Assembly: GCA_017990495.1 (NCBI GenBank)
Contig: JAGNNV010000007.1
Location: 1 to 41,715, forward strand
Length of the DNA stretch: 41,715 nucleotides
Direction: 5' to 3'
DNA from: Vicinamibacteria bacterium
Lineage (GTDB): Bacteria > Acidobacteriota > Vicinamibacteria > Fen-336 > JAGNNV01
The position numbers and the translations under genes are program-made. A model generated the notes under the pieces. The model was not told the origin of the DNA and did no database searches. It saw nothing but the letters and a program-made list of their open reading frames with translations. Position 1 is the stretch's first letter. Every line of letters begins with the position of its first letter. Positions 17,756 through 25,459 of this stretch are shown in pieces.

Positions 17756-18865
17756 CTATTCCTTGGTGCCGCGCTGGGTTTGGGCCTTCACGAAGCGCTG
17801 GGCCGACTTGCGGATGGCCTCGGGCACGTTGCGGTCGACCGCCAGCGCCTTGACGTCCCGCGGCTGCAGGCGCGACACGAAGCCCATGGCCAGGCCGAGC
17901 GGAGTGCGCGGATTCTTCACCAGCGAGCTGATGACCGTGTACTTCTTCGTCCAGTCGCGATTGGTGCCGATGCGCCGGAGGACCTCGTCGGAGATGTTCT
18001 TCATCCCGGCGAAGCCCTCGATCTCGGCCTCGGTGATCTTTGGCGACCCGAGCACCGCCAGCGCGACCAGCCGGTTGGGGTCGCGGATCAGGAAACTGCG
18101 GGTCTGCGCGTCTTCGGTGAGCGCCGCCTTGACCTTCTTGCCCGTGGTGAGGGTGAAGAGGCGGGTGAGATTGCTGACCGCCTTTTCGTCCTTCTTCTCG
18201 TCCTCGGTCAGGATGACCGTGGCTTCCTCGGGCTTCAGTTCGACGGTGTTCTCGTCGAGGGCCGCTGCAGCCGTGGGCGCTTCGACGGCAGGCTCGACCA
18301 CGACGGCCTGGGCCGGCGGAGGCGGGGGGGCAGGCTCAGCCTTCGGCTCGTCTTCCTCCGGGGGAACTCCGATGGAGAAGGTCTCGCGCAGTTCGACCAG
18401 GCGGCGGCGCTGGTCCCTTGAGAGTGAGGGATTTGCCTCGATGGCCTCGAGGATGGGCGGATGCCGCAGGAGCCGGGTCTGGTTGATGACCACCAGTTCC
18501 GCGAGGGCCTCGGGCAGGGTTCTGGCCTGATGGGCGATGGCTTCGTCGGGGGTGGAGGGGTTCTGGAGGCAGGCCTCGAGAATCCTGGCGTCGGTCCGCA
18601 CTTCGAGCGCCCAGGCCAGAACGATCGCGGCCGCGTCGCGCGTTTTCACCAGGGGAAGCAGGGTGTCGACGGAAAGCTCCGAGAACGTCTTCGTAGCCAG
18701 GGTCGCCACTTCGGGAAGCGGATCCCGATGCATCAGTTCGAGCAGGTCGACGAGATCCTCGGGCTTGAGGGGCAGGGCGCCCTCGGCCGCCATCATGCGG
18801 ACCTCGAGAGGGACGCCGCCGCGACGGATCTGCTCGACTAGCGGATTTGGTTCGCGCTCCGCCAT
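17756..18865 (-). CDS. Helical-repeat protein of unknown function
   Basis: The 369-residue protein has no signal or membrane segment. The N-terminal half (about 1-165) reads like HEAT-type helical pairs (LKPEDLVDLLELMHRDPLPE; VATLATKTFSEL). A Pro/Ala/Val/Glu-rich linker follows (about 170-230; PAPPPPPAQAVVVEPAVEAP). The C-terminal half has more helical repeats (SDEVLRRIGTNRDWTKKY, LVKNPRTPLGLAMGF, LQPRDVKALAVDRNVPEAI). I know of no function for this arrangement. It starts 36 bp after the RodZ-like stop and precedes the J-domain gene. A scaffold role is possible but unsupported. Confidence 0.82.
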   Translation of the reverse strand: MAEREPNPLVEQIRRGGVPLEVRMMAAEGALPLKPEDLVDLLELMHRDPLPEVATLATKTFSELSVDTLLPLVKTRDAAAIVLAWALEVRTDARILEACLQNPSTPDEAIAHQARTLPEALAELVVINQTRLLRHPPILEAIEANPSLSRDQRRRLVELRETFSIGVPPEEDEPKAEPAPPPPPAQAVVVEPAVEAPTAAAALDENTVELKPEEATVILTEDEKKDEKAVSNLTRLFTLTTGKKVKAALTEDAQTRSFLIRDPNRLVALAVLGSPKITEAEIEGFAGMKNISDEVLRRIGTNRDWTKKYTVISSLVKNPRTPLGLAMGFVSRLQPRDVKALAVDRNVPEAIRKSAQRFVKAQTQRGTKE

Positions 18866-18901
18866 CTAACTGCGCCCTTGGAAGGTCAAGCGGCGGCGGT
18901 C

Positions 18902-19735
18902 TCAGCCGATCGGCTTGGTGGGCACGACCTCGGGGCCGCTGGACAAGGCGGACAGCGCACCGATGGCCTCGGGGGAGAGCGGAATATTTCGTTTCACCTC
19001 GCCGCGGTTGCCCAGAGGGCGCGGCGGGCCGCTGTCGATCGCTACGAGAAGACCGCCCGCGTTGCCCACGGCGAGCGAGGCATTCTGTCGGGCCGTGATC
19101 GAGAACGACTCGCCCTTCTTGAGGACGCGGTTCTCAACCCGGTCGCCGCCCACATCGAGACCGATCCAGCAGTCTTCAGTGGCGGTGAGGGTGAGTTGGA
19201 GAGGCTGAGGCAGGACCGAGGCCGAAGGCGCCGCGCCGGGGAGAACCGAGGCGGCATTGATGGCCGCGGGCTGGCCCGGAGAGGTGGCTGATGCGGTGAT
19301 GCCGGCCTCGGCGGGCGCGTCGACCGCGGGAAGCGCGGTGGGGGGCGCCGCTTCGCGCGAGAAGCGGGGGCTCAGGATCAGCACCGCCACCACGGCGAGA
19401 ACGCCGGTGGCGAGCCCGCCGTTTATCAGGCGTGTGGCCAGCCGGCTTGAAACGCGACGGCCACGCTCGCCGACTTCGTGGCCGGCATCGATGGTGGGTG
19501 CGGGGGCCGCGTGAAAAGTGAGTTCAGTGAGGATCTTCTGCTCGTCGAGGGCGAGGAAGCGCGCGTATTCGCGGACGAATCCGCGGACGAAAAGGCCCTG
19601 AGGCAGCTTATCGAGACGGTCTTCCTCGATGGCCTGGAGCATGCGCACCCCGATCTTCGTGGCGGCAGCGATCTCCTGCAGTGAGACCCCGCGGAGTTCT
19701 CGTTCGCGACGAAGGGATGCGCCGAAGGAAGTCAT
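18902..19735 (-). CDS. RodZ-like HTH/membrane protein with DUF4115-type domain
   Basis: The 277-residue protein has a cytoplasmic HTH (about 4-70; ASLRRERELRGVSLQEIAAATKI) followed by the RodZ-type stretch DKLPQGLFVRGFVREYARFL. A single membrane helix lies at about 106-123. After an Ala/Pro-rich linker, the outside end carries a DUF4115-like beta domain (LTLTATEDCWIGLDVGG; LKKGESFSITA). RodZ links MreB filaments to the cell-wall elongation machinery. I chose the ATG at 19735, the natural HTH start; AGAAAACC directly precedes it. It begins the minus-strand signalling run and is divergent from the oxidoreductase at 19889. Whether it is the genome's main RodZ cannot be told here. Confidence 0.86.
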   Translation of the reverse strand: MTSFGASLRRERELRGVSLQEIAAATKIGVRMLQAIEEDRLDKLPQGLFVRGFVREYARFLALDEQKILTELTFHAAPAPTIDAGHEVGERGRRVSSRLATRLINGGLATGVLAVVAVLILSPRFSREAAPPTALPAVDAPAEAGITASATSPGQPAAINAASVLPGAAPSASVLPQPLQLTLTATEDCWIGLDVGGDRVENRVLKKGESFSITARQNASLAVGNAGGLLVAIDSGPPRPLGNRGEVKRNIPLSPEAIGALSALSSGPEVVPTKPIG

Positions 19736-19818
19736 GGTTTTCTCGCGCTTTTCAGTCGTTTTAAGTGGCCACCTGCCAATTCGCTCGATTCTAGGCCCGG
19801 ATGAACCGCCTTGTGAAG

Positions 19819-19833
19819 ATACTTTTTGAGTAT
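19819..19833. promoter_or_regulatory. AT-rich inverted repeat in divergent intergenic region
   Basis: ATACT (19819-19823) and AGTAT (19829-19833) are mirror arms around TTTTG. This AT-rich island sits in the 153-bp gap between the divergent RodZ-like and oxidoreductase genes. It could be an operator or part of a promoter, but the arms are short and chance is possible. Confidence 0.25.
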
Positions 19834-19888
19834 TCCGCAGAAAAGTGAGAGTGGGCACCCCGTCTGCTACTCTCGCCGCTCTGCGCCT

Positions 19889-20974
19889 ATGCCAACGCCC
19901 CTTTCGGAACACAACGCGAACTGGCTGATCTACGGCGCGAACGGCTACACCGGGACTCTCATCGCCGAGGAAGCGGTGAGGCGAGGTCATCGACCGGTGC
20001 TCGGCGGGCGCAACCGTGACGCCGTGCGGGCCCTGGCCACGCGTCTCCAGACCCCCGAGGCCTCTTTCGACCTCCGCGAGCCGCGAGCATTGCGAGAGGC
20101 CCTGCATGGGCGAAATCTGGTTCTCCACTGCGCCGGGCCCTTCGCTGAAACCTCGGCTCCCATGGTCGAGGCGTGTCTGGCGGAGGGAGTTCACTACCTC
20201 GATATCACCGGCGAGATCGACGTCTTCTCCGCCTGCTTCGACCGGTCTGCCGAGGCGGGCCGACGCGGCATCATCCTGGCGCCCGGAGTTGGTTTCGACG
20301 TGGTCCCGACCGACGGTGTGGCCGCCATGCTCAAGCGCGCGCTGCCCGACGCCACATCCCTGGTCCTCGCCTTCGAAGCGGGTGGAGGCCCAAGCGTGGG
20401 TACGGCCCGCACCAGTGTGGCCGGACTCGCCCGTGGGGGCCGGGTGCGTCGCGGCGGACAGGTCACAAAGGTGCCTCTCGCTTTCAAGACCCGCACCTTC
20501 CTGCGTGGCGACAAGCCGCGCCTCGCCATGACCATTCCGTGGGGCGATGTGTTCACCGCTCACGTCACCACGGGGATCCCCGATGTCGAGGTCTACATGA
20601 CCGCCTCCGCGGCTTCGATCAAGAACGCACGAAGGCTCAACTGGGTGCGCCCGCTGCTCGGCCTCGGGCCCGTGACCCGCTTCCTGCAGGCGCGCATGGC
20701 CGCCTCGGTTCGCGCACCGTCGGCCGATAGGCGCGCCAAGACGAACTGCTACATCTGGGGCGAGGCCACCACACCGGACGGGCGGGTCGCCCGCATGGAG
20801 CTTGAAACCCCGAACGGCTACGACCTCACCGTCGACGCCGCCCTGGGCGTGGTTGAGAGGCTGCTGAACCCGGCGACGCCGTCTCCCTCCCCTGGCTACC
20901 TGACCCCGTCCCAGCTCATGGGCGCCCGGTACGTGCTCGATCTGCCAGGGGTGATCGTGAAGGTGGGGCCGTGA
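19889..20974 (+). CDS. Saccharopine dehydrogenase-like NAD(P)-binding oxidoreductase
   Basis: This 361-residue protein resembles the saccharopine dehydrogenase/trans-acting enoyl reductase family. It has an N-terminal Rossmann fold, LIYGANGYTGTLIAEEAVRRG (G-x-x-G-x-x-G), with GGRNRDAVRAL after strand 2. HCAGPFAETSAPMVEACLAEGVHYLDITGE and GVGFDVVPTDGVAAML are highly typical. The substrate is unknown; members act in lipid or amino-acid metabolism. I chose the ATG at 19889 (MPTPLSE); the first 21 codons of the longer frame lack conserved character. The downstream methyltransferase overlaps it by 4 bp (GTGA), so the two are translationally coupled. Confidence 0.88.
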   Translation: MPTPLSEHNANWLIYGANGYTGTLIAEEAVRRGHRPVLGGRNRDAVRALATRLQTPEASFDLREPRALREALHGRNLVLHCAGPFAETSAPMVEACLAEGVHYLDITGEIDVFSACFDRSAEAGRRGIILAPGVGFDVVPTDGVAAMLKRALPDATSLVLAFEAGGGPSVGTARTSVAGLARGGRVRRGGQVTKVPLAFKTRTFLRGDKPRLAMTIPWGDVFTAHVTTGIPDVEVYMTASAASIKNARRLNWVRPLLGLGPVTRFLQARMAASVRAPSADRRAKTNCYIWGEATTPDGRVARMELETPNGYDLTVDAALGVVERLLNPATPSPSPGYLTPSQLMGARYVLDLPGVIVKVGP

Positions 20975-21738
20975 GAGCGGATCACGCGGCCCGCACCGCC
21001 CGCTACCTCGACGCGCTCCTCGAGCGTCACCTGAAGGATCTCAAGTTCGGCGAGGTCACCCGGGCCTTGCGCGCGTTGTCGGCCGGCTACGTCGAGAAGC
21101 GCGAAGAGGGCGGCCTGGCCCGTGCCCTGGACGGCCGCGGGAAACGCGCGGCCTTCGCTCTGTATTACGGCGCCACCCACTTCCTTGCGGCGCAGGCGCT
21201 GATCCGCGATCTCGATCTGGGGTTTGCGTCCGGCAAGTCCACCATCCTGGATCTTGGATGCGGCACCGGCGTGTGCGGCGCGGCCTGGGCGCTCGACAGC
21301 GACGGGTCAACGCTGGTGGTCGGAGCCGACCGTTCTTCCTTCGCGTTGCACGAGGCCCGCTGGACCTACCAGACCCTGCGCATCAAGGGCGAAACCAGCC
21401 GCTCGATCACGGAGACCCTTGAGTCGATCCGGAGGCCTGAAGGCGTCGTGATCGGCTGGACCCTCAATGAACTCGACGATGAAAAGCGCGACGTGATCGC
21501 CGCGAAGATCCTGCCCTGGGTCGCCCGGGGAACCCGACTGCTGGTGGTCGAACCGATTTCCAAACGGGTGACGCCCTGGTGGGACGCGTGGGCGGGGCGG
21601 TTTCCCGCGAGCCAGTGTTCGGTGATGGAGAAGCGGCTTCGCCTGGCCTTGCCGCAGAAGGTCGCCCTGCTCGCGCGCTCGGCCGGTCTCGGCACGGACG
21701 AGACCGCGCTGCGGATTCTTGTCGCTCGTGGCGCCTGA
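20971..21738 (+). CDS. Class I SAM-dependent methyltransferase
   Basis: The 255-residue protein starts at GTG 20971, overlapping the stop of the previous gene. SAM-binding motif I is ILDLGCGTGVCGAAWAL and the acidic end of strand 2 is in LVVGADRSSFALHEARWTY. VIGWTLNELDDEKRDVI replaces the usual motif IV region. A helical N-terminal part (LDALLERHLKDLKFGEVTRAL) precedes the fold. The target is not evident; the arrangement resembles Rsm22-like ribosomal methyltransferases only loosely, and a small-molecule target is equally possible. A tRNA gene follows by 34 bp. Confidence 0.83.
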   Translation: MRADHAARTARYLDALLERHLKDLKFGEVTRALRALSAGYVEKREEGGLARALDGRGKRAAFALYYGATHFLAAQALIRDLDLGFASGKSTILDLGCGTGVCGAAWALDSDGSTLVVGADRSSFALHEARWTYQTLRIKGETSRSITETLESIRRPEGVVIGWTLNELDDEKRDVIAAKILPWVARGTRLLVVEPISKRVTPWWDAWAGRFPASQCSVMEKRLRLALPQKVALLARSAGLGTDETALRILVARGA

Positions 21739-21748
21739 TTTCTGATAA
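21719..21748 (+). promoter_or_regulatory. Candidate promoter for tRNA-Leu
   Basis: TTGTCG (21719-21724) and TGATAA (21743-21748) are separated by 18 bases and resemble -35 and -10 boxes. They lie 24 bases ahead of the tRNA 5' end and overlap the methyltransferase stop. This is a match by eye only. Confidence 0.3.
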
Positions 21749-21772
21749 CCTCCCCTTCTTCTCGTCCAGCAT

Positions 21773-21856
21773 GCCGGAGTGGCGGAATTGGCAGACGCGC
21801 ACGGTTCAGGGCCGTGTTCGCTCCGGCGAGTGTGGGTTCGACCCCCACCTCCGGCA
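21773..21856 (+). tRNA. tRNA-Leu (anticodon CAG)
   Basis: This is an 84-base class II tRNA. The acceptor stem is GCCGGAG/CTCCGGC, with discriminator base A at 21856. The anticodon stem CACGG/CCGTG holds the loop TTCAGGG with CAG at 21807-21809, reading CUG leucine codons. A long variable arm (class II feature) and a T arm GTGGG-TTCGACC-CCCAC follow. The 3' CCA is not encoded, so a CCA-adding enzyme is needed. CUG is a very frequent leucine codon in this GC-rich window. Confidence 0.96.
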
Positions 21857-21955
21857 TTAGCCTGGATGTTCGTTTTGCGTTTTTGGGGGGGCTCACCGAC
21901 CTCGTGTTCCCTGCCGAGAGTTCCCCCGAAAGCCCCCTGCCCGAAAGGCCCCTGC

Positions 21956-21971
21956 CCGGAAGGCCTTCCGG
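21956..21971. repeat. Perfect 16-bp palindrome
   Basis: CCGGAAGGCCTTCCGG reads the same on both strands. It overlaps the left arm of the next hairpin by two bases, so the two structures cannot both be fully formed. Confidence 0.65.
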
Positions 21972-21997
21972 ACGAAGCCCACGAGGCTTCGTCCTAC
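21970..21997 (-). repeat. REP-like GTAG-headed palindrome
   Basis: On the minus strand this reads GTAG followed by the stem GGACGAAGCC, loop TCGTG and stem GGCTTCGTCC, a perfect 10-bp hairpin. A GTAG head ahead of a hairpin is the known layout of REP elements mobilised by RAYT (TnpA-REP) transposases. Only one copy is seen in the window and no RAYT gene is present, so the class is inference. Confidence 0.5.
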
Positions 21998-22050
21998 CCA
22001 AGACCGCCCGGATCCTCCGTGGCGTTTCCGGTTACTGAAAAATCAAGTCA

Positions 22051-24135
22051 ATGAAAAAAACCGTTCCTTCTGATGCATTCCTCGGCCGCGTAGTCGGCCA
22101 TCCCGCCGGCTTCGCCTTCGTGAACCCTCTTCCCGGAGCCACCGACGGACCGCCCAACCCCACGCTCAAAGTCGACCTCGAACTCCTTCACGGCGCCTCC
22201 CACGGCGACACCGTGCTGGCGCGGGTCACGGGTCGCGGCGAAAAGGGATTCTCGGGCGAAGTGGTGAAGGTGGTGGAGCACGCGGTCAAGCGCGTGGTCG
22301 GCCGCTACGAAGTCTCCCGCGGCCACGCCCACGTCGTTCCCTTCGACCGTCGTCTCTTCCAGAACGTCCAGGCTCAGTCCGCGGCCGACTCCCTCGAGGT
22401 TGAGTCGGGCGACATGGTCGTCCTGAAGATCACCCGCACCGCCACCGCCAATCGTCCGGCCGCGGGCGAAGTCGTCGAGCGCCTCGGCAGGATGGATGAG
22501 CCGGGTGTCGATCTCAAGGTCATCCTGGCCCAATACCAGCTCACCGCCGATTTCCCGGCCACGGTGGTGGCCGAAACCGAAGCCGCCGCGACCTCGGTGC
22601 CGGAGAGCGAGATCCAGAAGCGCTCCGACTTCCGTCCCTGGACCACGATCACCATAGATCCCGAGACCGCCAAGGATCACGACGATGCCATCAGCGTGGC
22701 CCGCCACTCGAACGGCAACTACGTCCTCGCCGTGCACATCGCCGATGTGGCCTACTACGTTCGCGAAGGTTCGGCCCTCGACGCCTGCGCTTACGAGCGC
22801 GGCAACTCCGTTTACTTCCCGGGCTTCGTGGTGCCGATGTTGCCCCATGCCTTGTCGAGCCGCATCTGCAGCCTCGTCGAAGGCGAGAATCGTCTCACCC
22901 AGACCGCGGTGATGGAGATCGATCGCCAGGGACGCGTGGTGGACGCGCAGTTCCACGACGGCGTGATCAAGTCGGCGGCCAAGCTCGCTTACAAGGACGC
23001 GCAGGCCATCCTCGATGGCGATCCGGAGGCGCGCACCCGCTTCGCCCACGCGGTGGAGACGGTGGAGCTCTCGGCCGAACTCGGCCGCGTGCTCAACCAG
23101 GCCCGCAAGGACCGCGGCTCCCTCGACTTCGACCTGCCGGAACCCGAGCTTCAGCTCGACCCGCTCGGCGTGGTCGAGAACATCACCTCGAACCCGCGCC
23201 TCTTCACCATGCGCATGATCGAAGAGTTCATGCTGGTGGCGAACGAAGCGGTGGCGAAGGCCCTCTCGCAAAAGGGAGTGGCCACTCTTTATCGCATCCA
23301 CGAGTCGCCCGATCCGGACCGGCTCGAGGAGTATCTCGAACTGGTGCGCACCTTCGGCTACACCGTCACCGCCGATCTCGAGCATCCCCAGGGCAAGGAC
23401 TTCCAGCGCATCCTGCGTCAGGTGGAAGGCCGTCCCGAAGAGCGTCTCCTCACGTATCTGATGCTGCGCACCCAGCGCCTCGCGCGTTACGCTCCCGAGA
23501 ATCTCGGCCACTTCGGACTCGCGAGCGAAAACTATCTTCACTTCACGAGCCCCATCCGCCGCTATCCCGACCTCGTGGCCCATCGCGCCCTGCGCGCGCT
23601 GCGTCATGGCAAGGACCCGGCCCAGGTGACCTGGCCGCTCGAGGAGATGGCCGCTCATCTCGCCGAGACCGAACGCAAGGCCGCCGACGCCGAACGCGAC
23701 CTCATCGAGTGGAAGAAGGCCCGCTTCATGTCGAACCGGGTGGGAGAAGTTCTTCCCGGTGTGATCTCGAGCGTCACCCCCTTCGGCCTGTTCGTCCAGC
23801 TCTCCGACATCTTCGTCGAGGGTCTGGTTCACATCACCACGATGTCGGACGACTACTACATCTTCCGCGACACCGATCACGCCCTGCGCGGCGAGCGGAC
23901 GAAGCGGACCTACAAGCTCGGCGATCGCGTGGAAGTCCAGGTCATCAAGGTCGACATGGACCGTCGGCAGATCAATCTGGCGCTCACCGATGTGCTGAAG
24001 CGCATGGAGCGTCCGGCGGTGGCCCAGAAGGTTCAGACCGCTCGCCGCACCCCGCGAGCAGCATCCGCCCCCACCGCCTCCGACCGTCCGCCCGCGCGCA
24101 AATCAACCCGTTCCCGCTCGCCCCGCAAGTCTTAG
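22051..24135 (+). CDS. rnr: Ribonuclease R (RNB-family 3'-5' exoribonuclease)
   Basis: This hydrolytic exoribonuclease degrades structured RNA from the 3' end. The 694-residue protein has N-terminal OB-like cold-shock regions (about 10-185), the catalytic RNB domain with the acidic cluster DPETAKDHDD (203-212), SSRICSLVEGENRLTQTAVME, and LYRIHESPDPDRLEEY. LGLASENYLHFTSPIRRYPDLVAHR-like sequence carries the end of the RNB domain. An S1 domain (about 560-640; GEVLPGVISSVTPFGLFVQL) and a short basic Arg/Ser tail complete it. The ATG at 22051 is preceded by A-rich leader sequence. It converges on the next gene, with 8 bp between the ends. Confidence 0.95.
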   Translation: MKKTVPSDAFLGRVVGHPAGFAFVNPLPGATDGPPNPTLKVDLELLHGASHGDTVLARVTGRGEKGFSGEVVKVVEHAVKRVVGRYEVSRGHAHVVPFDRRLFQNVQAQSAADSLEVESGDMVVLKITRTATANRPAAGEVVERLGRMDEPGVDLKVILAQYQLTADFPATVVAETEAAATSVPESEIQKRSDFRPWTTITIDPETAKDHDDAISVARHSNGNYVLAVHIADVAYYVREGSALDACAYERGNSVYFPGFVVPMLPHALSSRICSLVEGENRLTQTAVMEIDRQGRVVDAQFHDGVIKSAAKLAYKDAQAILDGDPEARTRFAHAVETVELSAELGRVLNQARKDRGSLDFDLPEPELQLDPLGVVENITSNPRLFTMRMIEEFMLVANEAVAKALSQKGVATLYRIHESPDPDRLEEYLELVRTFGYTVTADLEHPQGKDFQRILRQVEGRPEERLLTYLMLRTQRLARYAPENLGHFGLASENYLHFTSPIRRYPDLVAHRALRALRHGKDPAQVTWPLEEMAAHLAETERKAADAERDLIEWKKARFMSNRVGEVLPGVISSVTPFGLFVQLSDIFVEGLVHITTMSDDYYIFRDTDHALRGERTKRTYKLGDRVEVQVIKVDMDRRQINLALTDVLKRMERPAVAQKVQTARRTPRAASAPTASDRPPARKSTRSRSPRKS

Positions 24136-24143
24136 GAGCAACG

Positions 24144-24605
24144 TTACGGCCGGGCCAGCGCCTCCCGGATTTCCGGGTGTTCCCTACGGCCTTCGAAACG
24201 CAGACCGGTGACGAGACGGGCCGCCGCTTCCGTGGCGGTGGGGGTGTCGAACCGCACGTCCTCCACCGCGAGGTCGCAGCACGCGGTGCGGGGCAGGAGT
24301 GGCCGCGGCGCGGACATCACGTGGGTCTTGATCACGCAGGCGAGGTCCGCGTCGTAGATGGCCAGGGTGGCCGACGACCGCAGGCGCAGGTTTTCGGCAC
24401 TCTGGCTCTGAGCGCCGATCCCGACCCGCAGGTGGGAGGGAGAAATCACCACCACCTCGTCGCGCGCGAGCATCATGACGTGGGGGCGCAGGTAGCCGTC
24501 GACGGTGATGAGGAGCAGTGCGTCGTCCCCTCCGTCCGCAAGGATCCAGCGGGCGATGCGATCAGGCAGGGCGCTTTTGGGCGGGGTCTCCATGGCGGAA
24601 TCCAT
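24144..24605 (-). CDS. Hypothetical protein, possibly flavin split-barrel fold
   Basis: The 153-residue cytoplasmic protein has a strand pattern like the pyridoxamine-phosphate-oxidase-type split barrel: ALLLITVDGYLRPHVMMLARDEVVVISP, then SAENLRLRSSATLAIYDADLACVIKTHV. No certain FMN-binding residues can be named, so a redox role is only suggested. A second ATG four codons in is an alternative start. Its 5' end lies 35 bp from the start of the divergent barrel-protein gene, so the promoters would overlap. Confidence 0.65.
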   Translation of the reverse strand: MDSAMETPPKSALPDRIARWILADGGDDALLLITVDGYLRPHVMMLARDEVVVISPSHLRVGIGAQSQSAENLRLRSSATLAIYDADLACVIKTHVMSAPRPLLPRTACCDLAVEDVRFDTPTATEAAARLVTGLRFEGRREHPEIREALARP

Positions 24606-24640
24606 TCTCTCCGGTCGGTTCGTAGAATGCTCGATACCTC

Positions 24641-25459
24641 ATGTCCAGAATTCATTTGACGTCTCTCATGTCTAAGTCCCTGGCCTTTCTTCTCACTATG
24701 GCCATGTCCTCATTGAGCGCCTACGCCCAGGAGCAGGGCGCGCCTCCGCCCGCTCCAGGGAAGCCCGGCGCCTCCGATCCCCTTGAGCTTCTTCCCGCCA
24801 TCGGCCGGATCGGCGCGGAGGTAGGCCTCCACGGGGGCTGGTCGCGAAATCCGTATTCGCTCGGTTCAGGGGCCCAGGGCATGGGCTTCATCAACCTGCC
24901 CCTCAAGAAACTGGGCTCGGGTGTGCTTTCGTACCAGATCGCACTGCGTTTCGCGCGCAGCACCAGCGAACCCATCACCGTCACCAACCCCGTGGCCTTC
25001 GTGGCCAACCTGGCCGCCACCGGCCGCGGCGACGTGGGCCCATTTCCGTATCGGCGCCTCGTCCGCTCGACCGGCTCGATCTTCGTGGTCGAGCCTTTCG
25101 GCTTCAAGTACGCGCTTCATTCATTCGGTCGCTTCCGGCCGTATGTGGTGGCCGGCGTCGGCGTGGGCGTGGTGATCACCAAGGAGATTCCCGAGGCCGA
25201 CGAGAGTCAGGTCTTTACCGGCACCTCTCCCTTTGATGCCGATCTGATCGCCGGCCTCATCGCCCAGGCGAAGGAACTCGAGGCGCTGGGGCGTCCCACC
25301 GGACAGGGCAACCTCGAGGTGGCGGGTCACGCGGGTGTGGGCTTCGAACTGCGGTTGAGCCCCGGCTTCTCGCTGCAGGCCGACTATCGCTTCACCCGAC
25401 TCTCCGGCCGAAACTCGTCGATGCACATGGCGAGCGGCGGCTTCGGGATTCACTTCTGA
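24641..25459 (+). CDS. Outer-membrane beta-barrel-like protein
   Basis: The 272-residue protein has a Sec signal peptide (SLAFLLTMAMSSLSAYAQ). The mature part is rich in alternating strand patterns (GVLSYQIALRFARST, RPYVVAGVGVGVVIT, AGHAGVGFELRLSPGFSLQADYRFTRL) and ends in FGIHF, a terminal aromatic typical of barrel proteins inserted by BamA. It resembles the OmpA-barrel/OprF-like porin-fold group only by pattern. Either ATG 24641 or ATG 24668 could start it; the second gives a more compact signal peptide. The next gene begins in the stop (TGATG), so they are coupled. Confidence 0.8.
   Translation: MSRIHLTSLMSKSLAFLLTMAMSSLSAYAQEQGAPPPAPGKPGASDPLELLPAIGRIGAEVGLHGGWSRNPYSLGSGAQGMGFINLPLKKLGSGVLSYQIALRFARSTSEPITVTNPVAFVANLAATGRGDVGPFPYRRLVRSTGSIFVVEPFGFKYALHSFGRFRPYVVAGVGVGVVITKEIPEADESQVFTGTSPFDADLIAGLIAQAKELEALGRPTGQGNLEVAGHAGVGFELRLSPGFSLQADYRFTRLSGRNSSMHMASGGFGIHF

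Larger units (their letters stand above)
21857..22050. other. Intergenic stretch between tRNA-Leu and rnr
   Basis: No gene is seen. The stretch begins with T-rich sequence (21869-21884) that may end tRNA transcription. It holds a two-unit tandem repeat (GCCCCTGCCCG-like, about 21932-21965), a 16-bp palindrome, and a REP-like hairpin. It ends in an A-rich leader just before the RNase R ATG. Confidence 0.55.

Noticed and set aside
21957-21997. Intrinsic terminator for tRNA-Leu
   Set aside because: The hairpin is strong but lies about 100 bp downstream and has no T-run on the plus strand; a REP-like element fits better.
22048-23880. 610-codon minus-strand open frame
   Set aside because: Antisense to RNase R, which has complete conserved motifs; no family resemblance of its own.
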